Assembly (NCBI RefSeq): GCF_019308285.1
Contig: NZ_WWEM01000011.1
Coordinates: 124,001 to 188,000 of the forward strand
DNA length: 64,000 bases
Source of the DNA: Flavobacterium quisquiliarum
Lineage (GTDB): Bacteria > Bacteroidota > Bacteroidia > Flavobacteriales > Flavobacteriaceae
Direction of reading: 5' to 3'
The translations under genes were made by a program, and so were the position numbers. The notes under the pieces were generated by a model. That model worked only from the letters and a program-made list of their open reading frames with translations. It ran no database searches and was not told the origin of the DNA. How positions within the stretch are numbered: position 1 is the stretch's first letter; each line of letters begins with the position of its first letter. Below, in pieces: positions 32,557-41,038 of the stretch.

Positions 32557-35225
32557 TGATAAAATTATTTAGGATATTGTTTTTCGTTACTACTATTACT
32601 TTCTCTCAAACCAAAACTCTTATTGGAGTAGTTTCCGATGAAACATCAAAACCTTTAGAATCTGCAAATGTAATTGCTAAACCTTTACAGGAAAAAGCAA
32701 GTTTAAAATTTGCTATTGCAGATAACAAAGGACGTTACAGATTAGAGCTTGAAAAAGAAGTGAAATATGAAATCACAGTTTCGTATATTGGGTATGTTGA
32801 AGAGGTTTTTATTTTGGAGCCATCCTCTGATATAGTAACACATGATTTTCATCTCAAAGCAACTGGAGAAAACCTGAAGGAAATAGTGATCAAACACGAG
32901 TTCAAACCTATTGTAGTTAAAAAAGACACTCTGGTTTTTGATGTTAATAGTTTTGCGAATGGAAACGAACGCAAGATGAAAGAAGTTCTTGAAAAACTGC
33001 CCGGTGTTGAGGTCGATAAAAATGGCGGAGTCACGGTACAAGGCAAAAAAGTAACCAAAATGCTGGTAGAAGGAAAATCATTTTTTGGCGGCGGTTCTAA
33101 ATTGGCTGTAGAAAATATTCCTGCAGATGCTTTGGATAAAATTGAAGTTATAGATCATTTTAATGAAGTAGGTTTTATGAAGCAGGTTTCAGACAGTGAT
33201 GATCTGGCTATGAATGTTAAACTTAAAGAAGAAAAAAAGAAATTTGTTTTTGGAGATGTAGAAGCTGGAGCAGAGGTAGGAACAGGCGACAACGGTTTTT
33301 ATCTGGCACATACAGCTTTGTTTTATTACAGTCCAAAAACAAATGTGAGTTTTATAGGCGATGCCAATAGTATTGGTAAAAGTACTTTTACATTTGATGA
33401 TTTAATGCGGTTTGGAGGTGGAGTAAGTAGTTTCCTATCAGGCAGGAAATCACTGTCTAATTTGTCTTCTTTTTCTAATGACAATACCGATGTTTTGAAA
33501 AACAAATCACAATTTGGTGCCTTTAATATAAGTCATGATATTTCTGATAAGCTTTCTATTTCGGGTTTTGGAATATTTTCTAAAGTTTTAATGGCTTCAA
33601 GAATTGAAAATAATATTGAATATTTAAACAACACTGCTGTAGCATTTGAGAATAAAGACAGAAATGCAAAAAATAATGCTATACTTGGTATTGGAAATGT
33701 AAAGCTTGATTATTCGCCATCTAATAAAGAAAAATGGTATTATAACGGACAATATCAATCAAGTACAAATGATTTAATAAGTACCTTAAATTCAGTTACA
33801 AATTTAGGGTCTTCCATTTTTGAAACCATAAACAAAGCCGACAATATTTCTGTAAAACAGTATATTGAATGGCATAAAAGTTATAATCAAAATCATACTA
33901 CGACTTTTGTTGTTAATCAGGCATATAATAAAACTACACCAATCAACAACTGGTTTACAGATCAACCTTTTCTGCAAGGTTTGATTCCCTTGAAAAAAGA
34001 CGAAACTTATACCATTAATCAGATCAAAAAATCTGATGTAAATAGTATTGATGCGCTTTTTAAACATTACTGGATTATAAATAATTCAAATCATTTATAT
34101 ACTAATATTGGTAATAATTACGAATCATCAACTTTTCAAACAGCAGAAAAACAAATTCTAACAGATGGTTCTGTAAATGACTTTGCATTATCAGGTTTTG
34201 GTAATGACATTAAATACCAATTGAATGATGTTTATGTAGGTTTGGAATATAAATTCAGAATAGGAAAATGGGTTAATAAGCCGGGTTTGTATTTACACAG
34301 GTATGATCTGAATACGATTCAAAATAATAGTGATTATTCTGTTGTAAAAACACTTGTCCAGCCACAATGGAACAGTGAGTATGAATTTAATAATTCTGAG
34401 GCCATTAATTTTACGTATAAATTAGATAATAAATTTCCGGTAGCCAATCAATTGGCAGATAGATATACATTACAATACTATAATTCAGTTTATAAGGGAA
34501 ATGCATTATTGGAAAATGAAAAATACCATTCAGCTAGTTTCTTTTATTCAAAAATGAATTCATATCGTGGAATTACTTGGAATGGAATGCTGAATTATTC
34601 TAAAAAAACAAAAGTTATTCGCAATGAAGTAGAATTGGATGGGATAAACCAGTTTAATACTCCAATTTTGACTGATAATCCTGAAATGGATATTGGTTTT
34701 AATGGTTCTTTTTCTAAACGTATTTATCGATTCAATCTTAAATTGAATACAAGATTAGCTTGGTTTGAATATTCACAAACGATAAATGACATTGTAACGA
34801 TAAACAACAGAGACAGCCAGAATATTGGTTTAGTTTTTAAAACAGCCTATAAAAAATGGCCAGTTCTTAGTGTTGGTTACAATAAAGGTTTTAGCAGTTT
34901 TTCAGGTTTGACCAAGTCACATTTTCAAACAGATGCGATTAGTTCCTCATTTGAAATTACAGTTCTTAAGTTTTGGACTTATAAATTCAATTATGATTAT
35001 CTAAAAAATATATATAGTAAAAACCAATCTAACTTTTATGATATGTTAGATACATCATTATTCTATCAGAAAAAAAATAACCCTTTTGGTTTTCAGCTGA
35101 GTGTAAATAACCTGCTTGATGTTAAAAAGAAATACAGCAACAAGTTCTCTGATTATATGATTAGTGAGCAGTCAACTTACATTTTGCCAAGAGCTATTAT
35201 GTTTTCGGTGTCTTATAAATTGTAG
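32556..35225 (+). CDS. Outer-membrane beta-barrel receptor with carboxypeptidase-regulatory-like domain
   Basis: An 889-residue protein: signal peptide (to about residue 18), CarboxypepD-regulatory-like domain (LIGVVSDETSKPLESANV..., residues 20-105), a plug-like region (VDKNGGVTVQGKKVTKMLVEGK, IPADALDKIEVIDHFNE), then a long beta-barrel. It is of the TonB-dependent-receptor-like/OMP_b-brl family usually found with GLPGLI proteins. The gene ends only 3 bases from the convergent lipoprotein gene. Likely substrate: unknown; the small secreted protein upstream is one candidate partner. Confidence 0.85.
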   Translation: MIKLFRILFFVTTITFSQTKTLIGVVSDETSKPLESANVIAKPLQEKASLKFAIADNKGRYRLELEKEVKYEITVSYIGYVEEVFILEPSSDIVTHDFHLKATGENLKEIVIKHEFKPIVVKKDTLVFDVNSFANGNERKMKEVLEKLPGVEVDKNGGVTVQGKKVTKMLVEGKSFFGGGSKLAVENIPADALDKIEVIDHFNEVGFMKQVSDSDDLAMNVKLKEEKKKFVFGDVEAGAEVGTGDNGFYLAHTALFYYSPKTNVSFIGDANSIGKSTFTFDDLMRFGGGVSSFLSGRKSLSNLSSFSNDNTDVLKNKSQFGAFNISHDISDKLSISGFGIFSKVLMASRIENNIEYLNNTAVAFENKDRNAKNNAILGIGNVKLDYSPSNKEKWYYNGQYQSSTNDLISTLNSVTNLGSSIFETINKADNISVKQYIEWHKSYNQNHTTTFVVNQAYNKTTPINNWFTDQPFLQGLIPLKKDETYTINQIKKSDVNSIDALFKHYWIINNSNHLYTNIGNNYESSTFQTAEKQILTDGSVNDFALSGFGNDIKYQLNDVYVGLEYKFRIGKWVNKPGLYLHRYDLNTIQNNSDYSVVKTLVQPQWNSEYEFNNSEAINFTYKLDNKFPVANQLADRYTLQYYNSVYKGNALLENEKYHSASFFYSKMNSYRGITWNGMLNYSKKTKVIRNEVELDGINQFNTPILTDNPEMDIGFNGSFSKRIYRFNLKLNTRLAWFEYSQTINDIVTINNRDSQNIGLVFKTAYKKWPVLSVGYNKGFSSFSGLTKSHFQTDAISSSFEITVLKFWTYKFNYDYLKNIYSKNQSNFYDMLDTSLFYQKKNNPFGFQLSVNNLLDVKKKYSNKFSDYMISEQSTYILPRAIMFSVSYKL

Positions 35226-35228
35226 TTT

Positions 35229-35645
35229 TTAATTATACACATGAACCACAGTCCCAGAAGATTCCACACGATATTGTTTCATCGGGTATTCTTTTCCTCC
35301 AAGTCCGGTAAATAAGTTATATTGAGCTTTATCACAAGAACATACAGCATAAATTCCATCAATTGTCATGGCGGTGCAGGAAGTTAGTGCCTGATTTGGA
35401 CATGCCGCATCAAAAGCGGTGTAAGTTCCTTCTCCGGTTTTCATTACAATAATTCCTTTTGCACCGTAATTGGCAACATAAACAGGACTACTTGGATATA
35501 ATAATTTATTATAAGTAGGCAGATTGGTATCCAAATACGCATTAATAGAATAATTCGGAATATACGGATTGTTATTGCTTCTGTTATTGTCACTGCAAGA
35601 GAATAAAACAGTGGAAAGTGCGATAAAGAACCAGATTTTTTTCAT
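35229..35645 (-). CDS. Lipoprotein with degenerate Rieske-like domain
   Basis: A 138-residue protein with lipoprotein signal peptide (LFSC-SDNN). The C-terminal part has the Rieske fold outline (AFDAACPNQ at C82 and VCSCDKAQYNLFTG with C102, C104; also C90) but the two cluster-binding histidines of CxH...CxxH are absent. So a [2Fe-2S] cluster of Rieske type is unlikely; the Cys may form disulfides (C82, C90, C102, C104). The family is common in flavobacteria; function unknown. Likely periplasm-facing. Confidence 0.65.
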   Translation of the reverse strand: MKKIWFFIALSTVLFSCSDNNRSNNNPYIPNYSINAYLDTNLPTYNKLLYPSSPVYVANYGAKGIIVMKTGEGTYTAFDAACPNQALTSCTAMTIDGIYAVCSCDKAQYNLFTGLGGKEYPMKQYRVESSGTVVHVYN

Positions 35646-35737
35646 TATTTGAATAAGAATTAGTGAAACAAAAATAATTTATTTAGATTTGAAATCTATA
35701 TGATTAACATATAATTATGTACTATTAAAAATTATAG

Positions 35738-35745
35738 TATATTTG
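35738..35745 (+). promoter_or_regulatory. -7 element of greA
   Basis: TATATTTG fits TAnnTTTG; the start of transcription would be about 35751, right in front of the leader hairpin. Confidence 0.7.
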
Positions 35746-35752
35746 TGGTAAG

Positions 35753-35778
35753 AAAATCCCGTCGCGATGGGATTTTTT
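35753..35778 (+). promoter_or_regulatory. Terminator-like hairpin at the 5' end of the greA transcript
   Basis: AAAATCCC (35753-35760) pairs with GGGATTTT (35769-35776), followed by further T residues. It lies 24 bases before the greA ATG and begins near the predicted transcription start. It could act as an attenuator, make a short RNA, or protect the 5' end. Confidence 0.55.
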
Positions 35779-35801
35779 GTATTTATATAAACGATGAAGT
35801 T

Positions 35802-36278
35802 ATGAGTAAAGTATCTTATTATACAGCAGAAGGACTAAAAAAGTTAAAAGATGAATTGGAGCACTTAAAAAGTGTAATGCGTCCAAAGGCATCTCAAGAT
35901 ATTGCAGACGCAAGAGATAAAGGTGATTTGTCTGAGAATGCGGAATATGATGCAGCAAAAGAAGCACAAGGTTTATTAGAAATGAGAATTTCTAAACTGG
36001 AAGAAGTATATGCAAATGCAAGACTAATCGATGAGTCTCAATTGGACGTTTCTAAAGTTTTGGTTTTATCTAATGTAAAAATCAAAAACCAAAGCAACGG
36101 AATGGAGATGAAATATACGCTTGTAGCAGAAAGTGAAGCCGATTTAAAAACAGGTAAAATCTCTGTAACATCTCCTATTGGTAAAGGTTTACTAGGAAAA
36201 TCTGTTGGAGAAGTAGCAGAAATTACAGTTCCAAACGGAACTTTAAAATTTGAGATTCTTGAAATTACAAGAGACTAA
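35802..36278 (+). CDS. greA: Transcription elongation factor GreA
   Basis: A 158-residue protein from the ATG at 35802 (MSKVSYYTAEGLKKL), the standard GreA start; the frame extends 19 codons upstream into the leader hairpin. The N-terminal coiled coil carries the acidic tip (ARDKGDLSENAEYDAAKE) that helps RNA polymerase cleave backtracked RNA; the C-terminal FKBP-like domain follows (SPIGKGLLGKSVGE). Followed 28 bases later by the HIT gene. Confidence 0.96.
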   Translation: MSKVSYYTAEGLKKLKDELEHLKSVMRPKASQDIADARDKGDLSENAEYDAAKEAQGLLEMRISKLEEVYANARLIDESQLDVSKVLVLSNVKIKNQSNGMEMKYTLVAESEADLKTGKISVTSPIGKGLLGKSVGEVAEITVPNGTLKFEILEITRD

Positions 36279-36306
36279 CTTTAGTTGAAACGATTAAACA
36301 AAAACA

Positions 36307-36696
36307 ATGAGTTCAATATTCACTAAAATAGTAAACGGAGAAATTCCAGCTTACAAAATTGCTGAAGATGATAATTATTTGGCTTTTTTAGATGTAAACC
36401 CAAATGCTAAAGGACATACGCTTTGTATTCCGAAACAAGAAATCGATAAGATTTTTGATATGGACGAAGAGTTGTATTTAGGTTTAATGAAATTCTCTAA
36501 AAAGATTGCAGCTGCCTTAGAAAAAACGGTTCCATGCAAAAGAGTAGGTGTGGCTGTGGTTGGACTTGAAGTGCCTCACGCACACGTACATTTGATTCCT
36601 TTAAATGAAATGGATGAAATGCGTTTTATCAATAAAGTATCACTTACTAAAGAAGAATTTGAAGATTTAGCAAAAGATATTCAATCGAATTTATAA
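36307..36696 (+). CDS. HIT family nucleotide hydrolase
   Basis: A 129-residue HIT protein with the histidine triad HAHVHLIPL and the typical N-terminal IFTKIVNGEIPAYKI, NAKGHTLCIPK. The HINT/PKCI-like branch hydrolyses adenosine phosphoramidates. It is downstream of greA on the same strand and ends at a bidirectional terminator. Confidence 0.93.
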   Translation: MSSIFTKIVNGEIPAYKIAEDDNYLAFLDVNPNAKGHTLCIPKQEIDKIFDMDEELYLGLMKFSKKIAAALEKTVPCKRVGVAVVGLEVPHAHVHLIPLNEMDEMRFINKVSLTKEEFEDLAKDIQSNL

Positions 36697-36730
36697 GGTT
36701 TCGACCGCTGGCTCGCCTGACAATAAATTT

Positions 36731-36763
36731 AAAGTGCAGTAAATATATTTACTGCACTTTTTT
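36731..36763. terminator. Bidirectional terminator overlapping the kinase stop
   Basis: AAAGTGCAGTAAA pairs with TTTACTGCACTTT (36731-36743 and 36748-36760) with T-run on + side. The stop codon and last codons of the histidine kinase on - lie inside the right arm. Confidence 0.85.
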
Positions 36764-37906
36764 ATTTAATGAAATTTGAAAAGTAGTTCCTTTTCCAATT
36801 TCAGAACTCAAAACTTTAATTTTTCCATTATGGTATTCTTCCACAATTCTTTTAGTTAAAGAAAGACCAAGCCCCCAACCACGTTTTTTGGTGGTAAAAC
36901 CGGGTTCGAAAATCGTTTTGAATTGTTTTTTCAAAATTCCCGTTCCGGAATCTTTTATATTGATTTTAATAGTAAAAGCATCCTGTTCAATTTGAAGATC
37001 AAGAGTTCCTTTTCCTTTCATGGCATCAATGGCATTTTTGACTAGATTTTCGATAGTCCAACTGTGCAATGTTGGATTTATCATAACATAAATAGGTTCT
37101 TGCGGTGCTTTAAATGAAAATGCAACCTGTTTAGAAAAACGAGATTGAAGATATTCATAAGTATTTTTTGTTTCCTCAATAATATTGCGGGATTCCAAAA
37201 CAGGAATCGAACCAATTTTAGAAAAACGATCTGTAATGGTTTGCAGGCGTTCGATATCTTTTTCAATTTCAAGACTAATAGACGGATCGATATCTTCCGT
37301 TTTTAATATTTCAACCCAACCTATTAAAGAAGATAAAGGTGTCCCAATTTGATGCGCTGTTTCTTTTGCCATTCCCGCCCAAAGTTTATTTTGCGTTGCC
37401 ATTTTGGTGCTTTTGTAAAAATTATAAATCAAGGCAACACACAAAACAATAATCAGAAATAAGGCAATGGGATAATATTTGAGTTTATTGAGTAATCCTG
37501 AATTTCCGTAATACAGAGTCTGATATTTACCCGGAGCATATTCAAAAGTGATAGGTTCATTTTCATTTCTTAATTTATTTAAATATGAATTTCTTTTTTT
37601 CTTGTTTTTAAGAATTTCATCCGGAACATTAGTAGCACTTACTACCTTGTCAAATAATATTACTACAGCAGGAATAGAAGTATTATTATTGATAATCTGA
37701 AGTGGCAATTCAACATCAGTATTTTCGTTTGCATTCAAAATTGTAATCTGCGCATTTACGAACAGCTTCATTTTTAAGCGTTCCTCATTTTTGAAAATTT
37801 GGAAGAAAGTATAAGTGTTCCAAAGGATTAGAGAAATGATTAAAAAGCAGATAGAAATAATAATCCAGCGTGTTGTATTGGTTCTTTCAGAAAAAGACAT
37901 ATCCAT
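36749..37906 (-). CDS. Sensor histidine kinase
   Basis: A 385-residue membrane kinase. Membrane segments are at about residues 14-36 and 145-164, enclosing a sensor region of about 110 residues. HisKA with the phospho-acceptor H185 (AKETAHQIGTPLSSL) and the ATP-binding domain (WTIENLVKNAIDAM, DSGTGI, KRGWGLGLSLTKRIV) follow; there is no evident HAMP or PAS domain. No response regulator gene is adjacent, so it is an orphan here. Confidence 0.93.
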   Translation of the reverse strand: MDMSFSERTNTTRWIIISICFLIISLILWNTYTFFQIFKNEERLKMKLFVNAQITILNANENTDVELPLQIINNNTSIPAVVILFDKVVSATNVPDEILKNKKKRNSYLNKLRNENEPITFEYAPGKYQTLYYGNSGLLNKLKYYPIALFLIIVLCVALIYNFYKSTKMATQNKLWAGMAKETAHQIGTPLSSLIGWVEILKTEDIDPSISLEIEKDIERLQTITDRFSKIGSIPVLESRNIIEETKNTYEYLQSRFSKQVAFSFKAPQEPIYVMINPTLHSWTIENLVKNAIDAMKGKGTLDLQIEQDAFTIKINIKDSGTGILKKQFKTIFEPGFTTKKRGWGLGLSLTKRIVEEYHNGKIKVLSSEIGKGTTFQISLNKKVQ

Positions 37907-38014
37907 TTTTTTGTGGTATAAATATAACGAAATATACCTATTCTATATTTTGCTGAAGCCGAAAGTTTTTTTGTTTTATCTGCAAAACTATTTTTCATAA
38001 TTAAACGATTTCAA

Positions 38015-38022
38015 TACTTTTG
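38015..38022 (+). promoter_or_regulatory. -7 element of the flavin reductase gene
   Basis: TACTTTTG fits TAnnTTTG, 37 bases before the start codon; no clear -33 element. Confidence 0.5.
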
Positions 38023-38059
38023 CAGGTACCAAAATGAGATTTGGTTTAAATCAAAAAGT

Positions 38060-38935
38060 ATGATCAGCATTAATCCAAAAGAGATACCAACGGCTAAATT
38101 ACAAGGTTATCTGCAGAGTTCGATAGGGCCTAGACCAATTGCTTTTGCGAGTACAATCAGCGAAAAAGGAATTCCGAATTTGTCGCCGTTTAGCTTCTTC
38201 AATGTGTTTAGTGCCAATCCGCCGATTTTGGTTTTTTCGCCATCAAGACGCGTTCGAGATAATACCATAAAACATACTTTAATTAATGCCGAAGCAACCC
38301 GCGAAGTAGTAATTAATGTGGTAAATTTTGATTTAGTACAGCAGACTTCTCTGGCAAGTACAGAATATGGAGATGGAGTAAATGAATTTATAAAAGCTGG
38401 ATTAACACAGATTCCTTCAGATTTAGTAAAACCTTATCGAGTAAAAGAATCTCCAGTTCAATTTGAATGTAAAGTAACGCAGATTATTCCGTTAGGAGAA
38501 GAAGGAGGAGCTGGAAATTTGATTTTATGTGAAGTAGTGAAGATTCACATTCACGAATCAATTTTGGATGAGAATGGAGCAATCGATCAGCATAAGATTG
38601 ATTTGGTTTCGCGATTAGGAAATAACTGGTATTCAAGATCAAATCAAGGCCTTTTTGAAGTGGCAAAACCCTTGACAACACTGGGAGTAGGAGTAGATGC
38701 AATACCAGATTTTGTAAAAGAAAGTCCTGTTTTTGACGGGAATGATTTAGGTAAACTTGGAAACATCGAAGCCTTGCCTACAAAAGAAGAAGTTAGTATA
38801 TTTGTGAAAGAAAATTTTGCTGTCAAAGGAGTTTTAAGCTCAGATGACCAGAAAAAAGTGCACTTAGAAGCTAAAAAGTATTTGGACAAAGCAGATGTAG
38901 AATCTGCTTGGAAAGTGCTTTTAGCCAAAAAATAA
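38060..38935 (+). CDS. Flavin reductase family protein
   Basis: A 291-residue protein whose first ~200 residues form a split-barrel FMN-binding domain (SIGPRPIAFASTISEKGIPNLSPFSFFN...FSPSRR is the typical start). Such proteins reduce or bind FMN. The C-terminal ~80 residues (KEEVSIFVKENFAVKGVLS...) are a helical extension seen in Bacteroidota members. Cytoplasmic. Followed by a DUF3127 gene 33 bases later. Confidence 0.88.
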   Translation: MISINPKEIPTAKLQGYLQSSIGPRPIAFASTISEKGIPNLSPFSFFNVFSANPPILVFSPSRRVRDNTIKHTLINAEATREVVINVVNFDLVQQTSLASTEYGDGVNEFIKAGLTQIPSDLVKPYRVKESPVQFECKVTQIIPLGEEGGAGNLILCEVVKIHIHESILDENGAIDQHKIDLVSRLGNNWYSRSNQGLFEVAKPLTTLGVGVDAIPDFVKESPVFDGNDLGKLGNIEALPTKEEVSIFVKENFAVKGVLSSDDQKKVHLEAKKYLDKADVESAWKVLLAKK

Positions 38936-38968
38936 AAGAAATAGAAACAATAATTAATATAGACGAAG

Positions 38969-39340
38969 ATGGAAGTTACAGGAAAAGTAAAAGTGGTTAA
39001 CCCAGAGCAGCAAGTTAGTGCCTCATTCAAAAAAAGAGAATTAGTTGTTACTACTGAGGAGCAGTATCCACAACATATTTTAATCGAATTTACACAAGAC
39101 AAATGCGATTTATTGAGTAGCTATAAACAAGGAGAGGCAGTAAAAGTTTCTATCAATTTAAGAGGAAGAGAATGGGTTAATCCACAAGGAGAAACTAGAT
39201 ATTTCAATAGTATTCAAGGTTGGAGAATCGAAAGATTAGCAGACGCTGCGCCTACACAAGCACCGCCAATGCCAACAGCAGAAACTTTTGCTCCAGCAAC
39301 AAATGTAAGTGACGACGAACCAGACGATTTACCGTTCTAA
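38969..39340 (+). CDS. DUF3127 domain protein (OB-fold-like)
   Basis: A 123-residue protein with MEVTGKVKVVNPEQQVSASFKKRELVVTTE-type start characteristic of DUF3127, the LRGREWVNPQGETRYFNSIQGW motif, and an acidic tail DDEPDDLPF like those of single-strand-binding proteins. The tail and beta-barrel outline suggest nucleic-acid binding or contact with repair proteins. The function is not established. Confidence 0.85.
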   Translation: MEVTGKVKVVNPEQQVSASFKKRELVVTTEEQYPQHILIEFTQDKCDLLSSYKQGEAVKVSINLRGREWVNPQGETRYFNSIQGWRIERLADAAPTQAPPMPTAETFAPATNVSDDEPDDLPF

Positions 39341-39363
39341 AAAGGTTTAAATTCCAATATTAT

Positions 39364-39410
39364 AAATTCCAAATTCCAATTCATATAACTGAATTTGGAA
39401 TTTGGAATTT
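39364..39410. repeat. AAATTCCAAATTCC hairpin repeat
   Basis: Left arm AAATTCCAAATTCCAATTC (39364-39382) and right arm 39391-39410 are complementary with one base gap; TGTTTTTG follows. A probable terminator for the DUF3127 gene, and a member of a dispersed family (see 27977). Confidence 0.65.
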
Positions 39411-39449
39411 TGTTTTTGAGCTTTTTACAGAAATAAGAAGTTGCGGATT

Positions 39450-39554
39450 ATTTGTCATTTCGACTGAAAGGAGAAATCACACAAGTAATTCCACAAACTA
39501 AATCGACAATCTTTGGTGAGTCTCGAGTGTGATTTATCCTCCGTAGAAATGAGA
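39450..39554. repeat. CATTTCGAC palindromic element
   Basis: Outer arms read CATTTCGACTGAAAGGAG...AAATCACAC (39453-39479) and its degenerate complement GTGTGATTTATCC...AAATG near 39529-39552; AATCGACAATCTTTGGTGAGT lies between. It is a typical flavobacterial dispersed element, non-coding, in the gap before aat. Confidence 0.6.
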
Positions 39555-39603
39555 AGATTGTGAAAGTTGAAATTTGGAATTTTAAAATTGAATATTTTAA
39601 AAG

Positions 39604-40242
39604 ATGTATTTTTTATTTGATAATTTATATTTCCCTCCAGTCACAGAAGCTGATGAAGAAGGCATATTGGCAGTGGGCGGTGATTTAAGTCCCGAACGAT
39701 TAAAACTTGCTTATAAAAGAGGTATTTTTCCTTGGTTTAATGAGGGAGAATCCATTCTTTGGTGGGCTCCAGATCCGCGTATGGTTTTGTTTCTAGATGA
39801 ACTGAATGTTTCCAAAAGCATGCGCAACATTTTGAACCGCAATGTTTTTACTGTTACCTTTAATACTCGTTTTAGGGAAGTAATTTTAAACTGCCAGCAG
39901 ATATTAAGAGATGGCCAGGATGGGACATGGATTTCAGATGAAATAGTCGAATCCTACTGTGAACTTCATAATCAAGGAATTGCAAAATCGGTTGAGGTTT
40001 GGCAGGATGAGGTTTTGGTAGGAGGTTTGTACGGTATTGATCTGGGCCATATTTTTTGCGGTGAAAGTATGTTTTCTAAAGTGTCCAATGCTTCGAAAGT
40101 GGGTTTTATATCTTTAGTAAATCATCTAAGAAAAGAAAACTATAAATTACTGGATTGCCAGGTTTATAACCCTCATTTGGACAGTTTAGGCTGTCGTGAA
40201 ATTGACCGTGAAGAGTTTATGTCTATTTTAAACAGTAAATAA
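39604..40242 (+). CDS. aat: Leucyl/phenylalanyl-tRNA-protein transferase
   Basis: A 212-residue enzyme that moves Leu or Phe from tRNA to proteins with N-terminal Lys or Arg, marking them for the N-end-rule pathway. Family motifs FPPVTEADEEGILAVGGDLSPERL, YKRGIFPWFNEGESILWWAPDPRM and LVGGLYGIDLGHIFCGESMFSK are all present. Length is right. It precedes a MOSC gene by one base. Confidence 0.96.
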   Translation: MYFLFDNLYFPPVTEADEEGILAVGGDLSPERLKLAYKRGIFPWFNEGESILWWAPDPRMVLFLDELNVSKSMRNILNRNVFTVTFNTRFREVILNCQQILRDGQDGTWISDEIVESYCELHNQGIAKSVEVWQDEVLVGGLYGIDLGHIFCGESMFSKVSNASKVGFISLVNHLRKENYKLLDCQVYNPHLDSLGCREIDREEFMSILNSK

Positions 40243-40243
40243 G

Positions 40244-41038
40244 ATGGGAACAATTCATATTGTGACAGAGATTTATATTTATCCAATTAAAAGCCTTGCC
40301 GGAATCAGTCTCTCTTCTGCAAAAGCGGAAGAAATGGGATTTGAAAACGACCGCAGATGGATGTTGATTGATGCTGAAAATCAAATGCTGACACAAAGAG
40401 AACATCGTATCATGAGTCAGTTTTATCCACAGATTTCAGATGGAAAAATCAATATTACTTTTGAAGGTCAAAAACATGAATTTTCTATTGATGAACATTT
40501 CGGAAATACTTTAAAAGTGAATGTTTGGGATGATCAAAGCGAAGTGGTTGAGGTAAATCAGGAAACATCAAAATGGTTCAGCCAGCATTTAGGTTTTGAA
40601 TGTAAATTGGTCAAAATACTTAAAAACGGAGCCCGTAAACATGAAAGCTCTAGATTACAAGAAACATTCAACGTAAGTTTGGCAGATGGTTATCCTTATT
40701 TATTGATTGGAACAGAAAGCCTTGATTTTTTAAATGAGAAACTAGAGGAGAAAATCACCATTAAAAGATTTCGTCCCAACATTGTCGTAAGCACAAAAAA
40801 AGCTCATGAAGAAGATGATTTTACAACTTTTAAAATAGGAGAAGTTCAGTTTAAAAACATAAAACCTTGCGGAAGATGCGTTATGGTCAATAACGATCCA
40901 GAAAACGGACGTTTAAAAAAAGAACCCTTAAAAACGTTGAGTAAATACAGAAATGTAGATAATTCAGTTTTATTTGGAACCAATATTGTGAGTTTAAACA
41001 CAGGAAATATTTCAGTTGGAGACACACTCGTTTTTTAG
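40244..41038 (+). CDS. MOSC domain protein (molybdenum-cofactor sulfurase-like)
   Basis: A 264-residue protein with N-terminal MOSC beta-barrel (IYIYPIKSLAGISLSSA, GFENDRRWMLID) and MOSC domain (RFRPNIVV, FKNIKPCGRCVMVNND). The conserved Cys in PCGRC marks the mARC/YcbX-type group, which handle or bind molybdenum cofactor. No [2Fe-2S] domain. Its end overlaps the convergent thiF gene by four bases. Confidence 0.92.
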   Translation: MGTIHIVTEIYIYPIKSLAGISLSSAKAEEMGFENDRRWMLIDAENQMLTQREHRIMSQFYPQISDGKINITFEGQKHEFSIDEHFGNTLKVNVWDDQSEVVEVNQETSKWFSQHLGFECKLVKILKNGARKHESSRLQETFNVSLADGYPYLLIGTESLDFLNEKLEEKITIKRFRPNIVVSTKKAHEEDDFTTFKIGEVQFKNIKPCGRCVMVNNDPENGRLKKEPLKTLSKYRNVDNSVLFGTNIVSLNTGNISVGDTLVF

